64,000 nt of DNA from Pseudomonadota bacterium (GTDB taxonomy: Bacteria; Myxococcota_A; UBA796; UBA9615), in assembly GCA_024229515.1 (NCBI GenBank), contig JAAESI010000153.1, positions 35,146 to 99,145 of the forward strand, read 5' to 3'. Below, piece by piece: positions 50,784 through 60,404 of the stretch (position 1 is the first letter of the stretch; each line of letters begins with the position of its first letter). The notes beneath the pieces were generated by a model. It was not told the DNA's origin. It searched no databases and saw only the letters and a list, made by a program, of their open reading frames with translations. The position numbers and the translations under genes are program-made.

Positions 50784-50823
50784 CCACAAGGTCAAACCGT
50801 TCGGTTGGTGCTAGGGTGGGCGC

Positions 50824-51441
50824 ATGGAACGAGCACCCTTGAAGGAGCGGGCGGCGCAGATCCTGGCGAGCGCGGAGACGCTGTTCGGGGAGCGTGGCTA
50901 CGACGGCGTGAGCGTGCGGGACGTCGCCGACGCGGCAGGCGTCAAGAAGGCCGCGGTCTTCTACTACTTCGAGGGCAAGGAGGACCTGCTGGAGCGGGTC
51001 CTGGAGCGCTACTACACCGCCCACCGGGAGGCGCTGACGTCCGCGTTCGAGGCGAAGGGGCCGCTGCGCGCGCGCCTGCACGGGGTGATCGACGCCTACC
51101 TCGGCTTCATGGCCGAGAACCACGCCTACGCGCGCCTCGTCCAGGGGCTGATGGCCCAGGGACCGGCGTGGCACGGCCACCTCCAGCGCAACCTCGAGCC
51201 CCTGCTGCGATGGACCGAGGAGGCGCTGGCGGAGGTCGCCCCCGACCGGGGACCCCTGGCCGCGCGGCACTTCTTCCTCACGCTGTCGGGGGCGGTGATC
51301 AACACGTTCACCTACGCCCCCGTGCTGGCCCCGATGTGGGGCAGCGACCCGATGAGCGCCGACGGGTTGGCGGAGCGGCGGGAGCACCTGCACTTCGTCA
51401 CCGACGCGCTGATGGACCGCCTCGAGCCGAGAGACGGCTGA
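50824..51441 (+). CDS. TetR/AcrR family transcriptional regulator
   Basis: RAAQILASAETLFGERGYDGVSVRDVADAAGVKKAAVFYYFEGKEDLLERVL HTH. Confidence 0.95.
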   Translation: MERAPLKERAAQILASAETLFGERGYDGVSVRDVADAAGVKKAAVFYYFEGKEDLLERVLERYYTAHREALTSAFEAKGPLRARLHGVIDAYLGFMAENHAYARLVQGLMAQGPAWHGHLQRNLEPLLRWTEEALAEVAPDRGPLAARHFFLTLSGAVINTFTYAPVLAPMWGSDPMSADGLAERREHLHFVTDALMDRLEPRDG

Positions 51442-51505
51442 GGGCTGCTCCCCTCTTATCCGGCCCTGCACGTTCGGGGTGCCCGAATCTCGTAGGATCT
51501 CGCCG

Positions 51506-52559
51506 ATGGCGGCGGGCGACGACTTCGAACCGATCGACCTCGGTCCCTACCGGCTCGTCGCCGAGCTGGGCGCCGGGGGGTTCGCCACCGTGTTCCGCAC
51601 GGTCAGCACCGGCGAGCTCGGGTTCGAACGGGAGGTCGCCGTCAAGCTCCTCCACGAGCACCTCATCCGGGGACGCAAGGACATCATCATGGGCCTGTCG
51701 GATGAGGCCCGCCTGCTCGGACGGATCCGCCACCCCAACGTGGTCGCAGCGCAGTGGTTCGGCCAGCTGGAGCACCCCCAGCAGGGGCCGGTGTGGGCCA
51801 TCGTCATGGACTTCGTCCGGGGCCGAGCTCTTCATCAGCTCGTCGCGCGCCGACGTGGCCTCGTTGCTGGCAGCGGGGACCGACAGCGAGGCGGGCCGGA
51901 GCGCGTTGGAGATCTGGCTCGATGCGCTGCGTTCGGCCCAGGGTTTGGCCGAGATCGTGGTGGTCCGGGAGGGCACCCCGCGGACCGGCTACCGCATCGA
52001 CGGACGCGATCTGGCGGGGTGGAGCGACGACCTCCGCACGGACTTCACCATGACGGCGGACCGGGTCCGCGTGCTGCTGGGCGGCGGGTACCTGCTGACG
52101 GACGCCGCCTACCACTACGGCGACATCCGGCTGGGTGCTGACATCAAGCTGCTGGGGCCGCTGCACCTCCACCTCGACGTGTCCGTCGCGACGACCACGA
52201 TCACGCACCCGGACCCGACGTGGGACGGCTCCGCGGTGGTTCTCCCCGGCTTCGGCGCGGGGGTCGTGGTGCGCAAGCCGCTGGGCATCGCCCAACCCTT
52301 CGGGGCGGTCAGCGTGGGGCTCTGGATCCTGGGCGACAGCGATGCGTTCGAGGCAAGCCTCAACGAGCAGACCCTGGACGTCGGGAGCCAGGTTCACTCC
52401 TCCGACGCGCCCGTCGCGTTCCGAATCTTTGCCGACGGCGGGCTCGACATCGTGCCCGCCGGGCGGACGTTCGTGCTGCGGGCGAGCACCGGCGTCGGCT
52501 ACGGCCTCGGGCTCCAGGTTCGCGGCTCCGTGCTCGCCGGCTTCCGCTTCGGCATCTGA
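51506..52559 (+). pseudogene. chimera: truncated Ser/Thr kinase N-lobe joined to an outer-membrane-like C-terminal region in another frame
   Basis: Kinase YRLVAELGAGGFATVFRT...EVAVKLLHEHL...VMDFVRGRALHQL stops being kinase-like near 51850; from about 51820 in another frame GAELFISSSRADVASLLAAGTDSEAG...[20 protein letters not shown]. Confidence 0.6.
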
Positions 52560-52599
52560 TCAGCCCACGACGCTAGGATGGCCGCCCTGGGAGGCCTCC

Positions 52600-53649
52600 A
52601 TGACCCGCACGATCCGCTTGCTCCTCGCCCTCTTCCTCCTCTCCGTGCTCCCCGCGTGCCCGGATGACGACGACGACTCCACCTCGTCGCTCGACGACGA
52701 CGACGCAACCGACGACGACGACGCAACCGACGACGACGACGCAACCGACGACGACGACTCCGGGGACGACGACGACTCCGCCGCCGAGGCCTGCGCGGTC
52801 GACGACGACGCCGACGGTGTGAGCGTGTGCGGCCCCGACGGCATCCCGGGCAATGCGGACGATGACTGCGACGACGACGACATCAACAACTTCCCCGGAA
52901 ACCCCGAAGTCTGCGACGGCGCCGACAACGACTGCGACACCGTTGTTCCCGCCGACGAGATCGACGACGATGTCGACGGCGCGGACTGCGCGGGCGAGGA
53001 CTGCGTCGACATCAACAACGACGGCGGCGCCACCGGCGTGCACACCATCGACCCCGACGGCGTCGGCGGCGCGGACCCCTACGACGTCTACTGCAACAAC
53101 GACGTGGCCGACGGCGGCTGGCAGCTGGTGACGGTCCGGCTGTCGGACAACGGCGTGCTCTTCGACACCATCCTCTGCCTCGACCCCACGGTGGACTGCT
53201 CCGGCCACGTCCCGGACGCCCAGCTCTTCGCCGGCGAGGCGCCCGAGCTCCTGCTCGCGCTGCTGGACGAGACGGTCTGGCTCACGATCGGAGGCCTCGA
53301 CGCCACCGGCTCGGACCACCTGCTGGACATGCTGTCGCTGGACCGCGCCCTCACGACGAGCAGCTCCTGCGCCTACCCCCACTACTGCAACGTCGATCTG
53401 GACGCCGGCATGGTCGTGACCGGCAGCTCTCCGGGCTACACGCCGCGGTTCACGTCGCTGGACCGACAGTTCATGCGCTACGGCGGGCTCTGGATGGGCA
53501 AGAACGGTGGAAGCAGCGACGACCACGTCGTCGAGCTGAGCTACGTGAACTACTGCAACGGCGGCGGGCTGTCGTTCAGTGATGCGAGCGATACCTCGCT
53601 CGGGAACGTGGCGTGCGGGGAGCCGGGCGCGCTGTGGTTCCGCTACTGA
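52600..53649 (+). CDS. lipoprotein with (DDDDAT)n tether, MopE-type metal-binding motif and fibrinogen-like domain
   Basis: [106 protein letters not shown]. Confidence 0.85.
   Translation: MTRTIRLLLALFLLSVLPACPDDDDDSTSSLDDDDATDDDDATDDDDATDDDDSGDDDDSAAEACAVDDDADGVSVCGPDGIPGNADDDCDDDDINNFPGNPEVCDGADNDCDTVVPADEIDDDVDGADCAGEDCVDINNDGGATGVHTIDPDGVGGADPYDVYCNNDVADGGWQLVTVRLSDNGVLFDTILCLDPTVDCSGHVPDAQLFAGEAPELLLALLDETVWLTIGGLDATGSDHLLDMLSLDRALTTSSSCAYPHYCNVDLDAGMVVTGSSPGYTPRFTSLDRQFMRYGGLWMGKNGGSSDDHVVELSYVNYCNGGGLSFSDASDTSLGNVACGEPGALWFRY
52694..52759 (+). repeat. 18-bp tandem repeat encoding DDDDAT
   Basis: Repeated gacgacgacgacgcaacc units. Confidence 0.7.
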
Positions 53650-53722
53650 GGGCTCTCGCCCTCCGAGAATCCCTCCCCTACGAGCCGGGACAGGCATAGG
53701 ACCGCCCTGAGGAGGAGGGGGC

Positions 53723-54418
53723 ATGACCAACATCGCTCGAGCGCGGATCGCCGCGCTGGCTTGCTCGATCGTGTGGATCTCAGGGTGCGGAGGCGTCGAG
53801 GAGACGCTCGATGCATCTTCGGTCGTCGAAGGCCGGATCGAACACGACGTACGAACGCTCATCTCGGACCTGGAGGTGGCGGTCACGACCGCCGCGAGCC
53901 TGTCCGCGCGGGAGGACGGCGAACCCGCCTGCGGGGTCGCGGTCGGCGCCTGCCAGGTCTGCTGGGCGCTGGACGGCGACGAGCTGGAAGGCACCGCCGT
54001 CGGCACCATCGATGAGGTGCCCTGCCTCGCGCAGGAGGACCACGACGACGTGGCCGACGAGTACCGGGCCACCAGCTCACGGCTGGACCTGGCCTGGTCC
54101 GGCGACACCCCCGGCGACTACCAACTGACCGTCTCCGGCGACCGCGACGCCGCCGTCTACGTCGGCCTGCTCGACTCCCCCGACGGCGCCTACACCGCCA
54201 ACTGGGACGTAGTGGAGTTCGCCGCAGCGGCCCGCGACGGCGCGATCGTGGCGGCCAGCCTGGAGCTCCGCTACCCCGACTCCGGGGGGTGGCCCTGGAG
54301 CGTGTCGGTCTCCGCTGACGAGGAGCAACTCGTCGGCACCGCCACCCGCGACGACGGCGTGCTCTGCGCCCTCACCGGACGCCTCGACGCCCCGCGCGTC
54401 GCGTGCGACCTGTTGTGA
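53723..54418 (+). CDS. hypothetical lipoprotein
   Basis: MTNIARARIAALACSIVWISGCGG lipobox; strong purine-rich SD gaggaggaggggg. Confidence 0.75.
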   Translation: MTNIARARIAALACSIVWISGCGGVEETLDASSVVEGRIEHDVRTLISDLEVAVTTAASLSAREDGEPACGVAVGACQVCWALDGDELEGTAVGTIDEVPCLAQEDHDDVADEYRATSSRLDLAWSGDTPGDYQLTVSGDRDAAVYVGLLDSPDGAYTANWDVVEFAAAARDGAIVAASLELRYPDSGGWPWSVSVSADEEQLVGTATRDDGVLCALTGRLDAPRVACDLL

Positions 54419-54429
54419 AGGGGGTCGGC

Positions 54430-55808
54430 ATGCGCATCACCCGCTCCCTGGCGTTCGCCGCCGCGTTCCTGATTCCCAGCCTCGTGCTGGCCGGCCCGGC
54501 CCGGGTCGACGGCCTCGTGGGCAACCCCACGTCGTCGCGCAATGGGCTGTTCCTGGAAGACGAACTCAACCAGTTCCTCAACCCCGCCCACGCCTACGCC
54601 TACCGCAACCGGGCCCTCGTGAGCCTCGGCCTGACCAGCGGCGGCTCGTTCAATCCGCTCGGCGGCGTCACCATGGGCTTCGGCCCGGCCGCGATCGGCC
54701 TGTACCTGAACCGACCCCGGGGCCTGTACACCGATCAGGACGCCCTCAACACGGTGCTCACCAACCTGATGGCGGGGGGCCACGGCGGGGCGTTCGCGCT
54801 CAGCGAGGGCGCCTCGGCGCCGCTGTTCCTGCAGATCGACCTGATCGCGAGCTTCGACCTGGGCGCCGCTCAGGTCGGGATCGGGGTCTACGCCGCGTTC
54901 GGACGCACGCTGACCCGGGGGGAGGTGCTCGTCGACGACGACTTCGCCACCACGACCAACACGCTGTCGTCGAACTTCGTCAGCTTCAGCGGCGGCGGCG
55001 TGCTGCCGCTGGGGTCGGTGGCACCGGAAGTGTGGGTGCGCGGGGGCCTGTCGACCGCGTGGAACGACACCCTCGCCCAACCGGCCGACAGCAGCCTCGA
55101 TCCGACCTTCGACCAGTTGCAGGGGATCCGCGACACCGGCTCCATCGGCGGCGGGTTCCGGCTCCCGATCGACCTCGATCCGGTGACGATCACCACGGGC
55201 TTGAGCATCCGCTACGCCCAGGGCATGCCGTTCTTCCTGGACCGGCTCACCAACCCGCCCATGGAGGACGGAGTGACCACCGTCTCGTCCATCAGCGGGG
55301 TGCTCGGCGTCGGCGTCGAGCTGTCCCCGGTGGAGCAGTTCCGCCTCGTCGGCACCCTGTCGGCCGAGCTGGACACCGCGGTCATCGACACGAACAACGA
55401 CGAGGAAGGGGACGCCTTCGCGGGCGGCCGCAGCAGCACGCTGCGGGTGCGCGCGCCGGTGCTGTCGGTCGGCGCCGAGGCGAACCCGATCGACGTGCTG
55501 TGGATTCGAGGCTCCTTCGCGCGGGGGTCGCCGGATCGATCAACACGCTCCGGGTGTCGGCCTACGACGTCGACGGCGACACGCTGATCAACACCACGTC
55601 CCACAACCTCGGCCTGCCCGACTTCAGCGCCAGCGGCGGGGTCGCGATGCGGTGGAAGCACGTGGAGGTGGCGGTCAGCGGGGGCGGCTTCCTCGCCGCG
55701 CCGGTGCTGGGCGGAACCCCCATCAGAGCGCGCCTCTGGTTGGACGTCGTCTTCTACATCCCCCAGCTGGGGAGCAACGAGCCGATCACGCCCGAGACGG
55801 CGTACTAG
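54430..55808 (+). CDS. outer-membrane beta-barrel-like protein, apparent frameshift at 55523-55527
   Basis: Signal peptide; alternating-residue strands; frame 1 ends DVLWIRGSFARG and the other frame continues VAGSINTLRVSAYDVDGDTLINTTSHNLGLPDFSASGGVAMRWKHVEVAVSGGGF. Confidence 0.75.
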
Positions 55809-55816
55809 GAGGTCGC

Positions 55817-55963
55817 ATGCGCACCATCATTCCCTTGCTCGCCCTCCTGTTCGGTCTCGGTTTGCTGGCCTGCCCGCCACCGGACCGCCCAGACTACAGC
55901 GAAGGCGACGACGACGACAGCGGCGGCCCGAGCTACGACGACGACGACAGCGCCACCGGCTGA
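55817..55963 (+). CDS. 48-aa Asp-rich lipoprotein
   Basis: MRTIIPLLALLFGLGLLACPPPDRPDYSEGDDDDSGGPSYDDDDSATG; lipobox LLAC. Confidence 0.7.
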   Translation: MRTIIPLLALLFGLGLLACPPPDRPDYSEGDDDDSGGPSYDDDDSATG

Positions 55964-56016
55964 CCGGGGCGTCGGTCGTCAGTCTGCTCCCGGGGATCTC
56001 GGGCTACCCTCCCCCC

Positions 56017-56241
56017 ATGCCGATCTACGAATACGTCTGCGATTCCTGCTCGGAGACCGTCGAGGTGCTCCAGAAGCGGAACGCTCCCGCGCCCGAGTGC
56101 CCGACGGGCGACGAAGGCCAGATGGTCCGCGTGCTCAGCGCTCACAACGTCGGCGCCCCCAGCCGCGGCGGCGGGGCCCCGGCTCCGAAGGAGGCGTGCG
56201 GGGACTGTCCTTCGCGGCGTGCCTGCGGGGTCGACGGCTGA
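56017..56241 (+). CDS. FmdB family zinc-ribbon protein
   Basis: MPIYEYVCDSCSETVEVLQKRNAPAPECP. Confidence 0.88.
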   Translation: MPIYEYVCDSCSETVEVLQKRNAPAPECPTGDEGQMVRVLSAHNVGAPSRGGGAPAPKEACGDCPSRRACGVDG

Positions 56242-56295
56242 CCGAACGAGTGCTCCCGGTTCCGGCTCGCTTCGGAAGCGTGCTATTGCCGCCCG

Positions 56296-57159
56296 ATGGT
56301 CCACACGATCCTCACCCACCCCGGCGGCGCTCACAAAGATGACGTGCTGGCGGTCTGCGTCCTCGCCGCCCGATCGGGCGCCCCCATCGTCCGGCGGGTG
56401 CCCACCCCCGAAGAGCTGAACGACCCCGGCGTCGCGGTCGTCGACATCGGCGGCGAGCACGATCCCGAGCGGTCGAACTTCGACCACCACCACTTCGGAC
56501 GCGAGCATCCCCCGACCTGCGCTTTGAGCCTGGTCCTGGGCGATCTGGGGCTCTACGACGACGCCCTCCTGTTCTGCCCCTGGCTGGAGCCCGCCGAGTG
56601 GTTCGACTCCCGGGGGCCCAAGAAGACCGCGGCCTTCCTGGAGGTGCCCCGCAAGGCGATCTCGCAGCTCCACTCGCCGATCGATGGGACGCTGCTGAGG
56701 AGCTTCGCGCGTAGCTCCGAGCACCAGGCGGGGGAGCCGGTGTACGAGTTCATGCGCATGGTCGGGCAGGACCTCCTGGACTACCTGCGGGTCGTGCGCG
56801 AGCGGATCGCGTTCGTCGCCGAGCACGCCGAGCGGTGGTCGATCCCGGTGGGTGAGGACGTCATCGAGGCGGTCTTCCTCCCCCGCACCGACCCGCCCGC
56901 CGAAGAGCCCAGCAATGCGGTGGCCGCCTACATCCGCTCGGAGGGGCTGGTGAGCACCATCACCGCCATCGTGTACCCCGATCGGAGGGGCGCGGGGTAC
57001 GGCATCGGTCGGTACGAGGACCACCCCAAGCTCGACTTCTCGCAGGTCGAGGGCGAGGCGGACGTGCACTTCGCCCACAAGAGCGGCTTCATGTGCAAGA
57101 CGTCCGCCACCGAGCCCGACCGGCTGCGCGAGCTGACCGCGGGAGCGTGGCTCCGGTAG
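56296..57159 (+). CDS. MYG1-like (UPF0160) family protein
   Basis: MVHTILTHPGGAHKDDVLAVCVLAA; VVDIGGEHDPERSNFDHHHFG. Confidence 0.8.
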   Translation: MVHTILTHPGGAHKDDVLAVCVLAARSGAPIVRRVPTPEELNDPGVAVVDIGGEHDPERSNFDHHHFGREHPPTCALSLVLGDLGLYDDALLFCPWLEPAEWFDSRGPKKTAAFLEVPRKAISQLHSPIDGTLLRSFARSSEHQAGEPVYEFMRMVGQDLLDYLRVVRERIAFVAEHAERWSIPVGEDVIEAVFLPRTDPPAEEPSNAVAAYIRSEGLVSTITAIVYPDRRGAGYGIGRYEDHPKLDFSQVEGEADVHFAHKSGFMCKTSATEPDRLRELTAGAWLR

Positions 57160-57227
57160 AGCGTCGCGACGTCCTCCGACGGATGCGTTCGCGGATGTAA
57201 CAACGCGCGCGACCTAACGTTGCAGGC

Positions 57228-58031
57228 ATGAGGACGACGACCCTTCTGGCCTGCACCGCCCTGTTCCTGATCGGATGCGTGGACCCGGCCCCGCCCGCGT
57301 CCGAGCTCCCCACCGAGGACGACGTCGAGGAGCCGACCCCCGAGGACGGCGATCCGCTCGACGACGACGACACGGTCGGCGACGACGACGACGACGACGA
57401 CGTCCCCATCGGGGGGGTGCTGACGGTTCACTGCGCGGAGCTCAATCTGGGCTCGGTGGAGGTCTCCGGCTGGCCCCTGGCGACGACGTGGGTCACGTTC
57501 CGAAATCGGGGCGACGCGGCGCTGACCGTCGAACTCGATCTTGTCGAGGCCGGCCCCTCGGTCCCCGGCTTCTCCTGGGAGCTCGCGCCGGAGGACACCT
57601 CGTTCGTCCTCGAACCGGACGCCTGGCAGTCCTTCGAGGTGACCTTCACGCCGCCTGTCGGGGGCGACTACAGCCTGACGCTGGAGGGCCACCACGACGG
57701 CAGCAACCCCTCGCCCCAGGAACTCACCCTCACGGGCCTGGGCCTCGGCCCCACGCCCGAGGTGGAGTTCGACTGCTCCGACTCCACCGACGACGACGGC
57801 GACGGCGACATCGACTGCGACGACGAGGCCTGCTTCAGCGCGCCCGAGTGCAGCACCATCGACTTCTGCTGCGTGATGGGCGACAGCACCACGTCCACGG
57901 CCTGCGTCGACGCCACCGCCACGGCCTGCACCTGCGCGACGGACTCCTGGTGCTGCAGCACCAGCGGCGGATGGGACGCGAGCTGCGTCGACCTCTACGT
58001 GGCGTGCGGCGCGGGGACCTGCGGCGGCTGA
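57228..58031 (+). CDS. lipoprotein with Asp-rich tether, ASH/choice-of-anchor-like domain and Cys-rich tail
   Basis: LFLIGCVDPAPP, DDDDTVGDDDDDDDV, LNLGSVEVSGWPLATTWVTFRNRGDAALTVEL...LTLTGLGL, CCVMGDSTTSTACVDATATACTCATDSWCCS. Confidence 0.8.
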   Translation: MRTTTLLACTALFLIGCVDPAPPASELPTEDDVEEPTPEDGDPLDDDDTVGDDDDDDDVPIGGVLTVHCAELNLGSVEVSGWPLATTWVTFRNRGDAALTVELDLVEAGPSVPGFSWELAPEDTSFVLEPDAWQSFEVTFTPPVGGDYSLTLEGHHDGSNPSPQELTLTGLGLGPTPEVEFDCSDSTDDDGDGDIDCDDEACFSAPECSTIDFCCVMGDSTTSTACVDATATACTCATDSWCCSTSGGWDASCVDLYVACGAGTCGG

Positions 58032-58501
58032 GTCAACCCTCCCAGCAGCGGAGCCAGATCTCGAGCAGGGCCCGATCGTCCTCGGCGACGCCGCCCTCGG
58101 GGGGCATCTCGGGCGCTTCGCTCACGGCCAGCGACAGGATCAGCGGGGGGCTCGCCTGGACGTTGCCGTGAGGGACGCAGCCCCGGGGACATCGACGGTG
58201 TACCCCCACTTGCGTCTCCCTCGCGGGACGCAGCCCGGGGGACATCGGCGGTGTACCCCCACCTGTGACCGAAACCCACCACATCCCGGTGCGTCGACCA
58301 GGGCCACTCCAGCGGGTCCGCCGCGTACCCCGCGCGGCACGGATTCAGGGCGACATACCGCACCTGCCGCGCCAACTTCTCGATCCCCTGGATCACTGGC
58401 GGAGACTCGACTGGCGCCCACACCCGGAACAGCTCCTCGGCCACATGGGCGCGGGCGTGCCCCGCGAGCAGGGCTCCGCGCCTCCAGCCGGAAGAACTCA
58501 C
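57995..58501 (-). pseudogene. remnant of REP-associated (Y1-type) transposase
   Basis: C-terminal family pattern LARQVRYVALNPCRAGYAADPLEWPWSTHRDVVGF without an intact catalytic N-terminus. Confidence 0.6.
58172..58263. repeat. two tandem imperfect copies (about 53-bp period) of a REP-like palindromic unit
   Basis: gggacgcagccccggggacatcgacggtgtaccccca and gggacgcagcccgggggacatcggcggtgtaccccca. Confidence 0.75.
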
Positions 58502-58538
58502 CGATCAGTCTCAGAAGAGTCCGAACAAGACCCCTGCG

Positions 58539-59411
58539 CTAGAGCCCCAGCACGCGGCGCCCGACGTCCATGTCCGGCGCCTCGCGGGTCCACTGCTCGA
58601 AGCTCAGCGCGGCCTGCCACAGGAACATTCCGCGGCCGTCCTGGGTCGCGAGCCCCCGCCAGCGGGCCCGGTCCAGCAGCACGGGACTGCCGACGTAGTA
58701 GTTGATGTCGGTGACGATCGCCCGCTCCGAGAGCGGCCTGAGATCCAGCTCCGCGAGGGTCTGCTCCGCTGCCGGGGGGAGCGTGTTCACGACCAGGTCG
58801 ATCGACACCTCGAGCTCGTCGAAGACGTCGGGGGCGAGCAACGCCGCCGGCCCCAGCTCGCGCGCCCGCTCCAGGCTCCGGTTGATGTAGACCACCGAGC
58901 TGCAGCCGTGGCGGACCAGCGCCGAGCCCACCGCGCGGGCTGCGCCGCCCGCTCCCAGGATGGCCACGTCCTTGCCGAAGGCGCTTTCCCCGAAGCTGTC
59001 TTCGAACGCCCGCACGTAGCCCTCGCCGTCGGTGTTCCCGGCGGTCCAGGCCTTGTCCTCATCGCGGTAGAGCAGGTTCGCCGCGCCCGCCTCCTGGGCG
59101 CTGGCGTCGACCCGGTCGACGTAGCCGAGGATCGCGATCTTGTGGGGGATGGTGACGTTCAGCCCCGCGAACTCGAAGGGCAGCGAGGGCGCCCGCTGCA
59201 CCAGCGCGGCGGGGGAGATGTCGACCCGCGTGTAGGCGCCGGGCCGGTTCGCGGCCCGGAACCACGCCATGTGCAGCTCCGGCGAGCGCGAGTGGGCGAC
59301 CGGGTGGCCGATGACGGCGTAGTTCCCGAAGGCCCCGAACCCACCGGTGACGATCTCGTCCGGGTCCCCGGCGATGTCGTCAAACGGCGAGACGGTGCCT
59401 GGTTCCGTCAT
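58539..59411 (-). CDS. aroE: shikimate dehydrogenase
   Basis: YAVIGHPVAHSRSPELHMAWFRA, FAGLNVTIPHKIAIL, GAGGAARAVGSAL, NTDGEGYVRAFE. Confidence 0.93.
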   Translation of the reverse strand: MTEPGTVSPFDDIAGDPDEIVTGGFGAFGNYAVIGHPVAHSRSPELHMAWFRAANRPGAYTRVDISPAALVQRAPSLPFEFAGLNVTIPHKIAILGYVDRVDASAQEAGAANLLYRDEDKAWTAGNTDGEGYVRAFEDSFGESAFGKDVAILGAGGAARAVGSALVRHGCSSVVYINRSLERARELGPAALLAPDVFDELEVSIDLVVNTLPPAAEQTLAELDLRPLSERAIVTDINYYVGSPVLLDRARWRGLATQDGRGMFLWQAALSFEQWTREAPDMDVGRRVLGL

Positions 59412-60379
59412 GCCGGCTTCGGGTCCCAGCTGAGCTGACCGGGCTCCGGCGCCGGGAACGGCATCATCGCGCGCACCGCGTCCACGTCCGCCTTGATCTG
59501 GGCGATCAACGCATCGACCGAGTCGAACCGAAGTTCGTTGCGAACCCGCTGCACGAAGGAGACGACCACGCGCTCACCGTAGAGGTCGCCGTCGTAGTCG
59601 AAAAGATGAACCTCGATCGCGAACACCTTCTCCGCGAAGGTCGGCCGGAACCCGAGGTTGGCGACGCCGTTCAGCTCCGTCGGATCGTCGCCCACCCGCA
59701 TCGTCACCGCGTACACGCCCGAGGGCGGAAGCAGCTCCGTCGTCGTGTCGATGTTCGCCGTCGGTACGCCGATCTTGGCGCCCCGTCCGCGCCCCCGAAC
59801 GACCACCCCCCGCAGGAAGTGGAATCGGCCCAGCAGCGGCGCCACCTGCTCGACGGCGCCCGCGACCACCAGCCGCCGCACCAGCGTGCAGCCGACGATC
59901 TCGCCGTCGACCCGGACGGCGCCGTGCGGACGCACCTCCACCCGGTCCCCGAAGTACTCCCGCAGGTACTGCCAGTCGCCGAGGCGGCCTTCCCCGAAGT
60001 GGAAGTCGTAGCCGACGTGGATCTCGCGCGGGGTGAACGTCCCGTCCAGCACCTGCGCGGTGAAGTCGGTGTGCGTGATCTGCTGGATGTCGGGGGTGAA
60101 CTCCTCGGTGATGAGCACGTCGACGCCCACCTTGTGGAGCAACTCGATCTTGTCCTTCAGGGTCAGGATCAAGTACGGGTTGCTGCCCCGGCCGAGCACC
60201 CGCCAGGGGGGCGGATAGAAGCTGTAGACAACCGCCTTGCTCCCCGTGAGGCGGGCGCGGCGGACCACCTGCTCGATGATCACGCGATGCCCGACGTGGA
60301 GGCCGTCGTAGGTGCCGATGGTCATCACCACCGGGCCCAGGGGCTCGGTCACCGCCTGGTAGCCATAGATGATCTGCAC
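59408..60379 (-). CDS. ribF: bifunctional riboflavin kinase/FAD synthetase
   Basis: VVMTIGTYDGLHVGHRVIIEQVV; RGVVVRGRGRGAKIGVPTANI; likely GTG start at 60379. Confidence 0.93.
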   Translation of the reverse strand: MQIIYGYQAVTEPLGPVVMTIGTYDGLHVGHRVIIEQVVRRARLTGSKAVVYSFYPPPWRVLGRGSNPYLILTLKDKIELLHKVGVDVLITEEFTPDIQQITHTDFTAQVLDGTFTPREIHVGYDFHFGEGRLGDWQYLREYFGDRVEVRPHGAVRVDGEIVGCTLVRRLVVAGAVEQVAPLLGRFHFLRGVVVRGRGRGAKIGVPTANIDTTTELLPPSGVYAVTMRVGDDPTELNGVANLGFRPTFAEKVFAIEVHLFDYDGDLYGERVVVSFVQRVRNELRFDSVDALIAQIKADVDAVRAMMPFPAPEPGQLSWDPKPA

Positions 60380-60404
60380 GGCGGGGTTGATACCATACGA
60401 GCCG

